Assembly: GCA_030998225.1 (NCBI GenBank)
Contig: JAPYXD010000522.1
Span: 7,502,001 to 7,566,000, forward strand
DNA: 64,000 bases
Origin: Diplolepis rosae
Lineage: Eukaryota > Arthropoda > Insecta > Hymenoptera > Diplolepididae
Direction of reading: 5' to 3'
In this document: piece after piece, positions 33,091 to 44,225 of the stretch
How the letters are laid out: every line of letters begins with the position of its first letter
Numbering within the stretch: position 1 is the first letter of the stretch
Notes under the pieces: model-generated
Told to the model about the DNA's origin: nothing
Databases searched by the model: none
What the model saw: only the letters and a program-made list of their open reading frames with translations
Position numbers and translations under genes: made by a program

Positions 33091-33813
33091 TAAGTCCAAT
33101 TTTTTCCAACAGCCTACCATTTTATTAATTTAAAATATTTTATTTTAAATTTACTAAGCATTAAGTTGATTGATGATAAATAAAGGACATGTTAAGAGAA
33201 AGGATGTGGTGCTCTCAATAAAATGAAGGTGTGCAATGTGAATGCAATTGTAGATATAACGGTGCCAGTCTTTCGCCCACGCTCAAAGGTTTTACAACCT
33301 TCTACAGTCTCAAAATGTCCTCGAACCTCGATCCAGAGACCTAAGATCGCAACGATTCACCAGTTAACTATCCTTTCGCAACTTTTTGCAATTATTTTAA
33401 CCTCATAAACTGCAGCAAAGAAACATAATAAAAAGGCGAGAAAAAATTGTGAGTTATAAAACTAGCGGTGAATGTACGATTACTCGGTCAGTTGCGGGAC
33501 ACAAGTTCATTTTTATTGTTAAACTAGACGTGCCAAAAATTAGGTTTATGGAAAATAAAGTTTTTCTAGTATTTCAAGATTTTAAATAATATTATCAGTC
33601 GTGATATTTTATGAAAGAAAAAATATTTGAAACTTACAAAAAAAAATATTTTTGATAATATTGTGACACCCCCCCCCCCCCCAACCCTCCAAAAAACAGA
33701 TAGTATAAGTAATTAAACTCCTTTACACGTTTTAAAGAGCTTAGTTGTTTAGCAATTGATAAAATGGTCTTAAAATTATTTGGCACTAAAGAGGGCCCGA
33801 ATTTGTGGCCGAA
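33091..33813. other. Low-copy sequence with poly-C tract
   Basis: 33200-33420 is less AT-rich; its 61-codon frame is unrecognised. A C run of about 16 sits at 33667-33682. Confidence 0.35.
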
Positions 33814-34057
33814 CTCTCTCAATCTGAGTCAGTCAAAACATACTGATTGTCAGTGAAATTTGACTGTTTCAAATTGCTAAAAAGAAGTTACTGTGAATCA
33901 GTCAAATTTCACTGATTACTTCAGTTAAAATTAACTGATTTAACAGTGAAAAATATTTTTTTCACATGCAAGTCAGTGAAAATTAACTGATTTAATAGTG
34001 AAAAATATTTTTTCATTAATGAATCAGTGAAAATTTGACTAATTCATATTTAGAGAG
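33814..34057 (-). mobile_element. Fam-C MITE
   Basis: CTCTCTCAATCTGAGTCAGT start and TTCATATTTAGAGAGA end with reverse-oriented core TTGCTAAAAAGAAGTTACTG. TA is not preserved outside. Confidence 0.8.
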
Positions 34058-34153
34058 ACATGTTTGACTTTTTTCGTCAATATGAGTTTTCAACTATTAT
34101 TTTTCAAGAGAAACTGACCTAATGTCAATACACATAAAACTAAAATATTTTAA

Positions 34154-34504
34154 AGGCCATGGATCAATCTGTCCACGTGACTAAATTATCCTTTATGTAA
34201 GATAACTTTTTTAATCTACAAAGTATCTTTCTAAAAATTCGGGAATCGTAAGAAAAGACAATAAAACCCGTCTGTTAATTTCTTTTTAGTAAAAATTTAA
34301 AAAAAAATTCAAAGACTTATCGACAATTACAGTTAACTGTAAAATTTTTTGCAAAATGTTCACTCAAACGAAGTTGAGAGACGCTCTTTATCGTTTCTTG
34401 TTGTATTTTCCAAATTCCCAGGAAGACATTTCGTAAAAGAAGAAAGTTATCTTACACAAACTTTCACAGGAATTTGGTCACGTGATCTGATTGATCCATG
34501 GCTT
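34154..34504 (+). mobile_element. Fam-D MITE, full-length
   Basis: AGGCCATGGATCAATCTGTC to ATCTGATTGATCCATGG, TTAA on the left (34150-34153) and a decayed TTGA on the right. About 350 bp, colinear with 26288-26645. Confidence 0.88.
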
Positions 34505-34507
34505 TGA

Positions 34508-34722
34508 TAATGTTTTTTGTAATAGAATTCTTCCTTACTATCGCTTCTTACCAATTTAAAAAAAATGATTGGATGTTCATAAATCATGGCTTTATTTTTA
34601 AAATTAGAAAAAGTAGAGTAAATTTTGCCTGAAAAATCAAGCCATGATTTATGAACATCCAATCGTCTAAAAAATTTCCATGAAGCGACAGTAATGAAAA
34701 ATTCCATCACAAAAAACATTAA
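34508..34722. repeat. Foldback element (ATGTTTTTTGT ends)
   Basis: GATTGGATGTTCATAAATCA in the left arm and its exact inverse near 34640 form a perfect 26-bp stem. Outer arms TAATGTTTTTTGTAATAGAA and TCCATCACAAAAAACATTA pair imperfectly. It abuts Fam-D and no second copy is seen. Confidence 0.8.
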
Positions 34723-35200
34723 TAAAAGTATTATTTATCGTAAGTTTTAAGTATTGTACATAAAAAAATGTTTTTTTTTTTCACAAGGCAAGACTGAAAA
34801 TATAATTTCAAGTATTAAAAAAATCACAGAAATTTTTTTTTTCCAGAAACTTTATTTTTGTCACGACAACCAACTCAAGCAAAACTTCTCTTTTGATAAT
34901 TACTCTTATATTCTGTAAATGTTCACCCATATTGTTATGAATTAAATCCGATACATCTTGAATCTACAATGAGCTTCACTTTCTAAAAATCCCAGCACTT
35001 TCAGTTTTTATCTCATTTAAAATTCGAAGTAACTTTACCTATTCTCAGTAAATAGTTTCAAACTTATACAAATTGCAAAAAAAAAAAAATTAAATTTGAA
35101 CACCAAATGTTTCCGGTTAGCCAATCAATTAAAGTAATATTAACGGTATCATGAACACTAATATGAAATTACGAATAAGTAATATGAAATACTACTATGA
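34723..35200. other. AT-rich low-copy sequence
   Basis: Nothing recognised. Confidence 0.4.
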
Positions 35201-35239
35201 AAATTGTTTTGCAATAAAATAGTTCATTGACCTCTGAGT

Positions 35240-35340
35240 AGAGCATTCTAGGTGGGGTGGGGCTGAGTAAAAGGGGAAAGAGGGGGGCGGGGGGATATAG
35301 GAGTAGATGGAGGGATTTGGGGGGGGGGGGGCTGTCTTGG
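35240..35340 (+). other. G-rich tract with quadruplex potential
   Basis: Successive runs GGGG, GGGG, GGGG, GGGGGG and GGGGGG between 35254 and 35294, then a run of 14 G ending near 35331. The pattern meets the usual four-run G-quadruplex rule on the + strand. The two overlapping minus-strand frames (91 and 96 codons) are proline-rich readings of this tract. Confidence 0.7.
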
Positions 35341-35880
35341 TTACGTAACGCTGAAGACTCTGGCCAATAAGCAAGGATGAAAAGTCTTTGACTTGAATAA
35401 GCTGCCAACGAAGGTGCCAACAGGATCTGAGAATGCAAACCTCTTTCTTTTTCTCCCACTCTTTATTCATTGTCTTTTTATTATTGTCCTTTATTTATCT
35501 CCGTTACTCCTACTCGTTTGTAATTTCCATCCTTGCTATCTCATCATCTACACTGTAATAATTCTGCAGTTGACATTGTTACTATTATTATATTGCATAA
35601 CTGTTAACGTTTTACGACACACGCCTAGATTCTAGAGAAAAAAAATGTATTTTTCCAATTTATGAAAAATTAAAATAGCTTTAATTAATTACTACAAGAT
35701 TTTATTATTATTATTTTTTATATAAATGAATAGACGATTAAAAAAATTATTAACGATTATAAAGAAAAAAATGAAATAATTAATTAAAAAATGAAATGAT
35801 TACTCGCCCGGTAGATTTTGAATTGCTGAATACAGGAGAAAAAAGTATTTTAATTTTGAGGTTAGAATTTCATTTGATCA
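35341..35880. other. Low-copy sequence
   Basis: CT-rich to 35540, AT-rich afterwards. The 80-codon leucine-rich frame at 35393-35635 follows composition and is not recognised. Confidence 0.35.
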
Positions 35881-35884
35881 TCTT

Positions 35885-36395
35885 TAATATATTTATTTTT
35901 TGAGTTTAGACTTTCCATATAATTTTTTTGATGTTTATTGCCTTTATTTAAAAAGGCATTTGGGTATTTTTTTTCAATTCCAACACCTTTATGTATTTTT
36001 AAACTAAAAATTTCAAGTTTTTTGGGCATTTATTTGACATTTTTTGACGTTGAATGATTTTTTTTGTTTTTAAACTAATTTTCATGATTCTTTTTTTATT
36101 TTGTTCCTTTTAATGTGTAATAAATTTTTGGGTCTGGAAAATTAGGTAACACGACTAAAAAAAATTACAAATAAAATACAAAAATAACTAAAAATATCCC
36201 AAAATATGAAAAAAAATGTAGTTATTTTTTGTCTAGAGTGCTTTCCATATCCAAAAATTTGATAACCATTGTAAGGAACAAAATAAAAAAAGAATCATGA
36301 CGATTTGTTAAAAAACCAAAAATTTATTCAAAGTCAAAAAATGACAAAAAAACTAAAAACTTTTAGTTTAAAAATACATAAAGATGCTGGAATTT
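35885..36395 (+). mobile_element. Fam-E foldback, ends trimmed
   Basis: From TTTTTGAGTTTAGACTTTCC through CACCTTTATGTATTTTTAAA, a central inverted region around 36130-36240, to AAAATACATAAAGATGCTGG. It is colinear with 51962-52490 but both TTAA-GG tips are missing, and the right side runs into Fam-D. Confidence 0.82.
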
Positions 36396-36399
36396 AAAA

Positions 36400-36540
36400 A
36401 AAAAGACAATAAAGCACGTCTGTTAACTTCTTTTTAGTAACAATTTTGCAAAAAATTCAAAACTTATTGACAATTACTGTTAACTGTAAAAATGTTTGCA
36501 AAATGTCCACTCAAACAAAGTTGACAGACGTTCTTTATTT
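36400..36540 (+). mobile_element. Fam-D middle fragment
   Basis: GACAATAAAGCACGTCTGTT to AGTTGACAGACGTTCTTTAT, directly after Fam-E and before Fam-G. Confidence 0.8.
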
Positions 36541-36541
36541 A

Positions 36542-36790
36542 AATAGTATATTTCGTAGCAAGTGCGGAAAGGCTTATTTTAACTCAAGAGTCGCGATGAA
36601 GTTAGGCGAGCCGATTTCGTTTTGCGTGCGGAAAGTTGATTTTCCCGCACTAGTGCAGTAAAATTTTAAGTTTGTTTTAATTTTCCGCATCATTAAAATT
36701 TTACCGCACGAGTGCGGGAAAATCAACTTTCCGCACGCAAAACGACACCAACAAGGCTAACTTTCGGTGTACGGCGGACAAAAAAATCTT
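36542..36790. mobile_element. Fam-G foldback
   Basis: TATATTTCGTAGCAAGTGCG start; central GTGCGGAAAGTTGATTTTCC and GGAAAATCAACTTTCCGCAC are exact inverses; ends TTTCGGTGTACGGCGGAC. Shorter in the GCGAGTCGCG arm than 6795-7100. Confidence 0.82.
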
Positions 36791-37535
36791 TTATAACGAC
36801 CAAAAGCTAATTTATTTATCTTTATGCGATTAAGTTTGCGAAATAGAAGAACTCATTAACTTTTTTTTTAATTCGGTTAACAATACCAGTGAAAAGAAGA
36901 ATCGACACGAAATTGGCTCACGTAACTTGCAATGTAAGGAACTTCTTTGTTGTAATGAAGTAACTGAATACAATCGATAATTACACTCTACTTGGTCAAT
37001 GGTAGCCTGAATAGTACATATTACTATATAAGTTAACTTTACAAGTTTTAAATTCTCAATAAAAACCTCATAGATACACATTTTCTCTATCATCAGTGTA
37101 CAAAATTACGTAATCAAAGAAAGAACTCTCAAAGGGAATAATCTCGAGATTTCTATTGGATTTAAAGAACTGGATGAACACAATGAAAAGAAACAGGATA
37201 CAAATAGACTGAGCAATTTATTCCTTTTTTGGTAATTATTTATAAGGGGCGTCATCCTTTTCAGAAAAGCTGTATCTGCGAATAACGTACATTATGAATT
37301 ATTTAAAGAATTTAAAAATCTTTCTGTGGAAAAATGACAAAAATTTCAAACTCAACTAATTAATTATGAATTATTATTGACTTCCGGTTGGAAGTAGCAG
37401 CACAAAATCTCAATCCGTTTTAATTATTTTCAATCCTCAGGATTAAAATAGATAAACGTTATTCATACAATTTTGGATTCGTCTTTTTTGAATTTAGTCT
37501 ATTAAGTTCGTTTTAGTAAAAGTTTTAGAAAAATC
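36791..37535. other. Low-copy sequence
   Basis: No repeat or gene recognised. Confidence 0.4.
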
Positions 37536-37690
37536 CGTTTTGGAGAAGATCAAACTGGAAGAATTAAATTTTTGAAAATTTTTCACTGAAAAAAAAATCA
37601 ACTCACGTTCTTCATCGGTTTCTCTTGTCTTTTCGAAATTTCGAGAAAGATATTTTGTAAATTCAAAAACTTATAAACATAAAGTGATGA
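37536..37690 (+). repeat. Diverged Fam-D fragment
   Basis: AATTTTTCACTGAA, AACTCACGTTCTTCATCGG, TTCGAGAAAGATATTTTGTA follow the Fam-D right half with many changes. Confidence 0.45.
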
Positions 37691-37960
37691 AAAAATTATT
37701 TTCATTCAATTTAATTATTTTTAAACTATTTTTCAATTGAAAGTGAATTCAGATAAATTACGTATTATAAAATTTTATAACTTTAAGAATGTAAATTAAA
37801 AAATTTAAATGCATTTTTAAAAAAACCTCAAAGAAATTTGAGTCTGAAACGATTATTTATTTTTTACAAGTTTCATGATCGATGCAATCGACTGAAATCT
37901 TGTAATTTTTAGAACTCGATATTTACAAAGACTGAATACATAAATATGAACATTAAGAGT
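37691..37960. other. AT-rich sequence
   Basis: Nothing recognised. Confidence 0.35.
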
Positions 37961-38042
37961 GTCTACGAGTGGGTTGCAAAATATTATCATAATATAATAT
38001 ATAATAATCATAGTCTACTCTGCAACCCACTCGTAGCCACAC
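37960..38042. repeat. Small foldback (CTACGAGTGGGTTGCA)
   Basis: AGTGTCTACGAGTGGGTTGC and its inverse GCAACCCACTCGTAGCCACA enclose an AT-only centre of about 35 bp. Stem of about 22 bp with one mismatch. Confidence 0.8.
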
Positions 38043-38276
38043 TTTATTTTTTTCTTCCTCAGAAAATTGTTAAACGCACAAATCACAGCATTTATTAAAA
38101 TTGTTATCATGGCAACAATATTTATAAATACAAATAACCTAAATCAAGTGAATCAAATTGTTTCAAATGACATATCACTAGAATTTTCACACGCATTATT
38201 GGAAAAATCAAAATTTTACTATTTCAGTATCTACAGTGGGCGATCGAATTATTATAAAAACTACGATATTCCATTT
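38043..38276. other. Low-copy sequence
   Basis: The 70-codon frame at 38067-38279 is not recognised. Confidence 0.35.
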
Positions 38277-38284
38277 TAAGGCCA

Positions 38285-38556
38285 CTCTCTAAATCTGAAT
38301 CAGTCAAACTCTACTGATTGTCAGTGAAATTTGACTGATTCAAATAGCTAAAAAGAGGTTACCGTGAATCAGTCAAATTTCACTGGTTACATCAGTGATA
38401 ATTAACTGATTTAACAGTAACAAATATTTTTTCCACATGTAAGTCAGTGAAAATTAACTGATTTGACAGTGAAAAATATTTTTTCATTGATTAATCGGTG
38501 AAAAGGCAAATCACTTATTATATCAGTGAAAATTTGACTGATTCAGAATCAGAGAG
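38285..38556 (-). mobile_element. Fam-C MITE
   Basis: CTCTCTAAATCTGAATCAGT start, core AATAGCTAAAAAGAGGTTAC, end ATTCAGAATCAGAGAG before TA. On the left it abuts TTAAGGCCA (38277-38285), the first bases of a Fam-D, rather than TA. Confidence 0.85.
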
Positions 38557-38557
38557 T

Positions 38558-39260
38558 AAATATTGTAAGTGATTCTAATAATTTGATCATTAATTTTAAT
38601 ATCCTTTACTGTTTTATTGCTCGTTTATAATAAAAATATCAATTTTTCGACTATATGCTTTTCAGCTTATGGTATTCACTGTCTTTTCTATTGAAATTAC
38701 TCTCTCCATAAATAAATTGCAAGAATATTATTTCTTCCTCAGTTGAATTTTTTGAGAAAAGAATCATATTTGATATTCAGCATATTATTTTTTCGTATTA
38801 TTTTGCCAATTCGTATTATTTTGCCAATTCGTATAGAGATATCAGATTAAGATATTATGATACGGGTAATTGAACTTTGTACCAAGATTTCCGAACTTTT
38901 AAACATGACAACACTAATCTTTGGTATAGGTTTACCATCTATCGAAATAAAAAGTCTCTCAATGTTCAAGAGTTCGAGATTTAAAGTACATAGTACACTG
39001 TTAGAAATGTCTACCGTAATTTCCCGAAACAATGAATATTTTTGAACATTTCTCAGGTTATTATAAAGGTAAATTTACATAGACTATTAGCAAAGTATCA
39101 AAAATATTTTGATAAATTTTTTCTTGATACTATTAAAATTAAAATTTAGAAAAATAAAGTTGTGAGAATACAAAGAATTCTCATACTTAAAAAGTGGATT
39201 TTAAAAATTATAAAGATTGATAATATGATAAAAATACAAAACATTATTAAAAAATACAAT
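38558..39260. other. Low-copy sequence with a small tandem repeat
   Basis: TTCGTATTATTTTGCCAA is repeated twice with a partial third (about 38793-38836, 18-bp unit). Two short complementary frames near 38850-39045 are not recognised. Confidence 0.5.
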
Positions 39261-39261
39261 A

Positions 39262-39525
39262 ATAGTATATTTCGTATCAAGTGCGGAAAGGCGTTTTTTT
39301 AATGCAAGAGCGAGTCGCGCGTTAAAATACGATTCGCACGTGATACGAACGATATTTTTTGTTCGCTGTATACCAAAAGTTAGCCGAGTCAGTGTTATTT
39401 TGAGTGCCGAAAGTTGATTTTTCGCACACTTAAAATTTTACCACACTAGTGCGGGAAAATCAACTTTCCGCACGCAAAACGACACCGACAAGGCCAACTT
39501 TCGGTCTACGGCAGACAAAAAATTA
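39262..39525. mobile_element. Fam-G foldback
   Basis: TATATTTCGTATCAAGTGCG start, GCAAGAGCGAGTCGCG, then ACTAGTGCGGGAAAATCAAC and CGACACCGACAAGGCCAACT, ending TTTCGGTCTACGGCAGAC. The same order as 6795-7100 with a shortened first hairpin. Confidence 0.82.
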
Positions 39526-40150
39526 TTTTTCTCCAATATTATTAGTAACTCCATAGTTTAATATTCAAAATAGTAATTTATAAAAAAAACTAACGTTATA
39601 TCCTCGTTTTCTATTGACTTTTAGTAAAAATAAATATAATAATACTAAATTTTACAATGAATTAATTAATATTAATGAAAATGAAAATAGAGTTAAAATG
39701 CAAAAAAGTTCATCGAACTGGATTCTCTATCCATAAAATCTGATCTGAATAATAGTTTTATCCGATCTTATGATGATTATACTTCATGTATATAGTAGCC
39801 AGAGATTTATTTCTCCAGGGCTCGGTTTTCGCCTCACAATCCCTTTATCTGATCGTCTGCAACTGACGTAGGCTGCAAACTTCCTTATTGTGAATGAAGA
39901 TTATGTTTTATTTTGTTTTTCATAGAACAACTTAAATTTACATTTTTTAGCCAAGATAATGCATTTATGGAGTATTTTGGTATAGAAGTATCTTTTGATA
40001 CTTTTTGCAAAAGGAACATGCTGTGAAGACACCTTAAGTCAGCAGCAACAGGTGGGTATTAGTCACATAGCGATTGTTTCTGGCAAACGTGCTGTGAATG
40101 GTCTATGACCTGATCTATAATCAGAATTGCTACACAAGTCTGCTTTCAAA
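39526..40150. other. Low-copy sequence
   Basis: Nothing recognised. Confidence 0.4.
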
Positions 40151-40151
40151 A

Positions 40152-40262
40152 TTCCATGACTTTTTCAGGTTTTACAGATCTAATTTAGAAAAAATTCCAA
40201 ATTTACTTAAAAAAAAGAAACCAATTAAGATTCATTTCAACTTATTCTATTAGAGTGAAAAC
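40152..40262 (+). repeat. Direct repeat, copy 1 (CCATGACTTTTTCAGGTTTT)
   Basis: TCCATGACTTTTTCAGGTTT through AGATTCATTTCAACTTATTC recurs about 600 bp downstream. CATGACTTTTCCAGGTTTTC-type sequence is familiar from dispersed DNA-transposon repeats in animals, from memory only. Confidence 0.6.
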
Positions 40263-40753
40263 GACTTTTTAACGATAAATTATTGAATTGTAAATTTTCC
40301 AATAATATTTATGTAAAAGTGAAAAATAATTCGGTAATTATTATTATATTACTTTTATTATTATTACAAATAGAAGACTTAAAGAAAAATTATAGTCCAA
40401 CTATTTATTTTAAAGTTAGGATTACAATTGGAAACACTAGTAATCTAAAAACTCTAAAATTTAAAAAAAAGTTAAGATAAAACTTTTAAACGAATAAACA
40501 ACTAATTTCGTCTATATATAAATTAATCGAGCTTTAATCAGTTCATGAATTTCTTCTTCGACGCCTTCAAGTTCTTTTTGCTTTTCCAATTGAATTTTCC
40601 GTTTCTTATTCTAAAATTCTTGCATTTTGTCTGATATTTGTCTTTTTCACAAGTTTTCTTTTCCTTTTTCTCCTTTAGTTTTTAGATATTATCTAAATAT
40701 TCTGAAATAATTGATAAGAGTTTAAAATAGTCGACTTCAAAATTGCAAGTCAT
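40263..40753. other. AT-rich sequence
   Basis: A 65-codon frame of low complexity; nothing recognised. Confidence 0.35.
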
Positions 40754-40863
40754 TTTCTCCATGACTTTTCCAGGTTTTCCAGGTCTAATAAAAAAAAAAA
40801 AATACAGTTTTTTTTTTTTTTTTGAATCCATTCAAGATTCATTTTAACTCATTATATTCACCA
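40754..40863 (+). repeat. Direct repeat, copy 2
   Basis: CCATGACTTTTCCAGGTTTT to AAGATTCATTTTAACTCATT matches 40152-40262. It is expanded by A and T homopolymers at 40788-40822. Confidence 0.6.
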
Positions 40864-40944
40864 AGATGACATTTGAAAAGCTAATTAAAGACAGTAAAGA
40901 ACTGATCATTTCTTTTTGGAACAATTGAAAAACACATTCAGAGA

Positions 40945-41135
40945 AAATATAATTCGGAAAGTTATTGATAATAAAATTTTTTGAAAAATCTTCACTAAAA
41001 AAAAGGTAAAAAACGTTGTCTATTGTTTTCTAATTTATTTTATCAATTTTCAGAAAAGTATTTCCTAAACTGAACAAGTTATCTTAGAGGAACTTTTACA
41101 GAAAATTGGTCACGTGGTTCGGTTCATCTATGGCT
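40945..41135 (+). mobile_element. Fam-D right part, diverged
   Basis: AATTTTCAGAAAAGTATTTC, ATCTTAGAGGAACTTTTACA, AATTGGTCACGTGGTTCGGT then ATCTATGGCTTCAA replacing the terminal GGCCTTAA. Confidence 0.7.
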
Positions 41136-41609
41136 TCAAAACTAAATGGCAAATGAAACATCAATGCAAAGTATTTTAATGATGCATTAAATCTCTCAAA
41201 AGTTGCAATCGATTCATAAAGTCGTTGCCAACTTTCTCCTTAAGATTTTTTGATTGAATGCTTAACTTTGAAGTTGATGACAGATTTGAATGGACTTGTT
41301 TCTCTTTTACTCTTTTCCCCCTCGATTCAAGTAACGTATTCTGCATCAAGTTTGCATTAAAACACCACGAATGACACTTAATAGCACCCTCATGTTTTGA
41401 GAAGTGAGAGAAAAACTATATAAAAATATCAAATCAAATGTCACGGCACTTGAACTTTTAAAAATGTGCAATTAAAAATTCTGAAAATTATAATCTAAGA
41501 AATTCTTAAAGTATTTTACTTTTGTTAAAGATTTTTTTACAGTAATCAATATTTTTGACTGAAATTATAAGAGTATGTAGACTCTAATTGATTTTGATTA
41601 ATTATTAAC
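41136..41609. other. Low-copy sequence
   Basis: No repeat or gene recognised. Confidence 0.4.
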
Positions 41610-41613
41610 TTAA

Positions 41614-42234
41614 CCCTTAGCTGCCACATTGGGGTCTTTCGTGGAAAAGCCTCAAACTTTTGGAAATTCTCCCGCTTAATGCCCGATAATCGAGTTTGTG
41701 TTGCTATTTTGTTTTGAAATGATATTTATAAAATATCTGATGTATTTTTGTTTAATAAAGTCTCTTTTGTTCATAACTAAACTATTTTTATTAATATACG
41801 TTAAAAAATAATGTTTATGTCCTAAAAATGCAGTTTCGAAAAACGACTAAAAATCTCACTTTCATTTAGTAAAATAAATACATTTTTTTAAGCAGACACT
41901 ATTCTACTATTTTTTTACTCAAAGTACTATATTTTAACAATATGTAACTAAAATTTTAGCTTCCAATTCTAAAAATTGATAAAGTTATGAATTTTTAAGT
42001 AAAAAAAGTAATTTTTTGGTGTTTTTTGCAAATTAAATTTTTTTAAGCGTGTTAAATAATAAAAATTTTGCAAGCCACATAAATTACCTTACAAATTAAT
42101 TGTTAAAGACCAACTATGAATTTTTTCATCTCAAAAAACTAATTAGTTTGCTCAAAATTCATGATTATGTGGTTGGGGTCGTGGACGACCCACTGAGCCG
42201 CTATGATTAGCGCCAGAAGTGTGGCAGCTAAGGG
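41614..42234. mobile_element. piggyBac-like MITE
   Basis: CCCTTAGCTGCCACA at the left and TGTGGCAGCTAAGGG at the right are a perfect 15-bp inverted repeat with TTAA outside each end (41610-41613, 42235-42238). TTAA followed by CCC fits piggyBac ends. 621 bp with no transposase frame. A small palindrome, GGTCGTGGACGACC (42177-42190), lies near the right end. No other copy in the window. Confidence 0.88.
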
Positions 42235-42238
42235 TTAA

Positions 42239-42960
42239 CTTTTTTGGAATTTATATTGAATGAATAAATAATATTCAAATAAGATCTCCAATATATTAAA
42301 ATTACTGCAATAAAACTTTATCACATACACTCAATATACTTCAAAGATTAATCAAACTTTATTAGATTAAAATTATTTTTTTATTAACAATAATCAATTC
42401 CTACAATAACTTTAAAAATTATAAAAGATAGATCAATTCCTCTCAATTAAAAATAATTTTATTTATTTTTTAAAATTATTTAATAATATTTAAAACTTTT
42501 CAGAAAAGTATAAATTTACTAAATCGGTTCTATTAATCCCATTTATTTTAAAATTATTCAAAATTTCAAAAAAAAAAAAACAAACAAAAAAACTCACTTG
42601 GTGCATAAATTTTGAGTTCAAATTATACCTATTAATAATAATAAATAATAAATTTTTTTCTAAGAATGTTAGTTTACAAATAAACTATTAATTTCATTCA
42701 TTTTAAAATAATTGAAAATTTTAAACAAAATACCACGGTAAAACAAATTTATATTGCGAACGAAAAACAATCAAGATTATTAAAAAAAAAACGAAAATAT
42801 CACTGTAAACGAACAACCATCAAGATTATATTATATGTAATTTAATTAAGGCAATGTGCATACTTTGAAAAAAGGATATAACAATATAAATTCAATTTTT
42901 CGAGTCAATATTTGACGACAAAAGTCTAATAAATACGTCAGTAATCAAATATTGAATACT
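42239..42960. other. AT-rich low-copy sequence
   Basis: Nothing recognised. Confidence 0.4.
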
Positions 42961-43370
42961 GATTGTCTTTTGTGAAGGGTTTTTGAGATCTGAAGCTAAG
43001 GGGATAAAAAAAGAAAGGAATTGGATGCAGGAAGAGATTTTTAAAAAGAGGGAACAACTCTGAAGAATTGTAGGACTATTGAGAAGGAGATTTCTTATAC
43101 ATAGTAAAGGACAATCAAGGGAAGGGTGAAAGGGAAAGGAGGAAAAAAAATGGTCGGATAAAGAAGGTGGAGATAGACGAAAGGTTCAAGTAGGAGGGTT
43201 GGACCGGTCGATGCCTCGTGCAAGGGTGACGAGAAAACTCACTTACGCAATGCGCACACTCTTTTACTATATATATACTATATAATACACGTATATAACT
43301 TATAACTTACAATACATACGATTCAAGAAATATCTAGAAACATACAATGTGGAAAATACGAACTTTTGAT
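42961..43370. other. Purine-rich low-copy island
   Basis: Long AG-rich run (43000-43200) then a GC-richer patch (GGACCGGTCGATGCCTCGTG). No frame of note and no repeat. Confidence 0.35.
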
Positions 43371-43372
43371 CA

Positions 43373-43455
43373 AGGCCACGAGAATCAGTCCAACCACGTG
43401 ACATCATTTTTATATAAATTTCTGTTAGATAACATTTTAGTTTGCAAAATAACTT

Positions 43456-43457
<2 letters not shown>
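43373..43457 (+). mobile_element. Fam-D head, cut by microsatellite
   Basis: CAAGGCCACGAGAATCAGTC, CAACCACGTGACATC and TTCTGTTAGATAACATTTTA follow the Fam-D start. The element stops at the TA repeat. Confidence 0.7.

Positions 43458-43458
<1 letters not shown>

Positions 43459-43492
<34 letters not shown>
43459..43492. repeat. (TA)n microsatellite
   Basis: About 17 perfect TA units. Confidence 0.95.
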
Positions 43493-43497
<5 letters not shown>

Positions 43498-43504
43498 TTT
43501 AATT

Positions 43505-43603
43505 TTCTTTCAGTGATTTTATTAAAGTCTAAAGAACACTGCTTCAAAACAAATAAAACTTATCAAATAAATAATTTCTTTTTGTATTCATTTTAAAAAT
43601 GTA
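43505..43603 (+). repeat. Repeat Q, copy 1
   Basis: CAGTGATTTTATTAAAGTCT, AAGAACACTGCTTCAAAAC and TTTTTGTATTCATTTTAAAA match 47735-47830. Here it directly precedes Fam-C, there it precedes Fam-A2. Confidence 0.65.
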
Positions 43604-43604
43604 A

Positions 43605-44225
43605 ACTCTCTGAATCAGTAAAACTTTTGCAATGATTGAATCAGTGAAAAATATTATTCACTGTTAAATCAGTTAATTTTCACTGATTCGTCAATGAGAA
43701 AAATATTTTTTACTTTTAAATCGGTTATTTTTCACTGATTGAATCAGTGAAGAATATTATTCACTGTTAAATCAGTTGATTTTCACTGATTTGTCAGTGG
43801 GAAAAATATTTTTCACTGATTCGTAAGTGGAAAAAATATTTTTCACTGTTAAATAAATTAATTTTTACTGATAATCAGTAAACGCATCAGTAAACAGTAA
43901 CTTTTAAATTCGCGAATTCGAAAGTTTCATCTATACGTTAAATAATATACTTATACACAATAATAATTACAATATATAATAATTATTACCTAATTTCTTT
44001 ATAGTGTTATTTATCCTAGAATAAACGAATTCATCGATCGTTAAAATATATTGCTCGTTTTATTATTCCCACCTAAAGATTTCACTGATTCAATAAGGGA
44101 GTCCAATTTATTTTACTGTTTCATCAGTCGAATTTCACTGATTCTCAGTGGAAGGCTTATAGCTGCTTCCATCAGTGAATAGTCACTGCGAATCAGTGGC
44201 CGTTCACTGATTCAGGTTTAGAGAG
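43605..44225 (+). mobile_element. Fam-C, long divergent element
   Basis: ACTCTCTGAATCAGTAAAAC start, three successive ATTGAATCAGTGAA/GATTTGTCAGTG units to about 43905, an AT-rich spacer, then ATTTCACTGATTCAATAAGG to TTCAGGTTTAGAGAG before TA (44226-44227). The right part is the variant also seen at 30899-31106. Confidence 0.7.
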
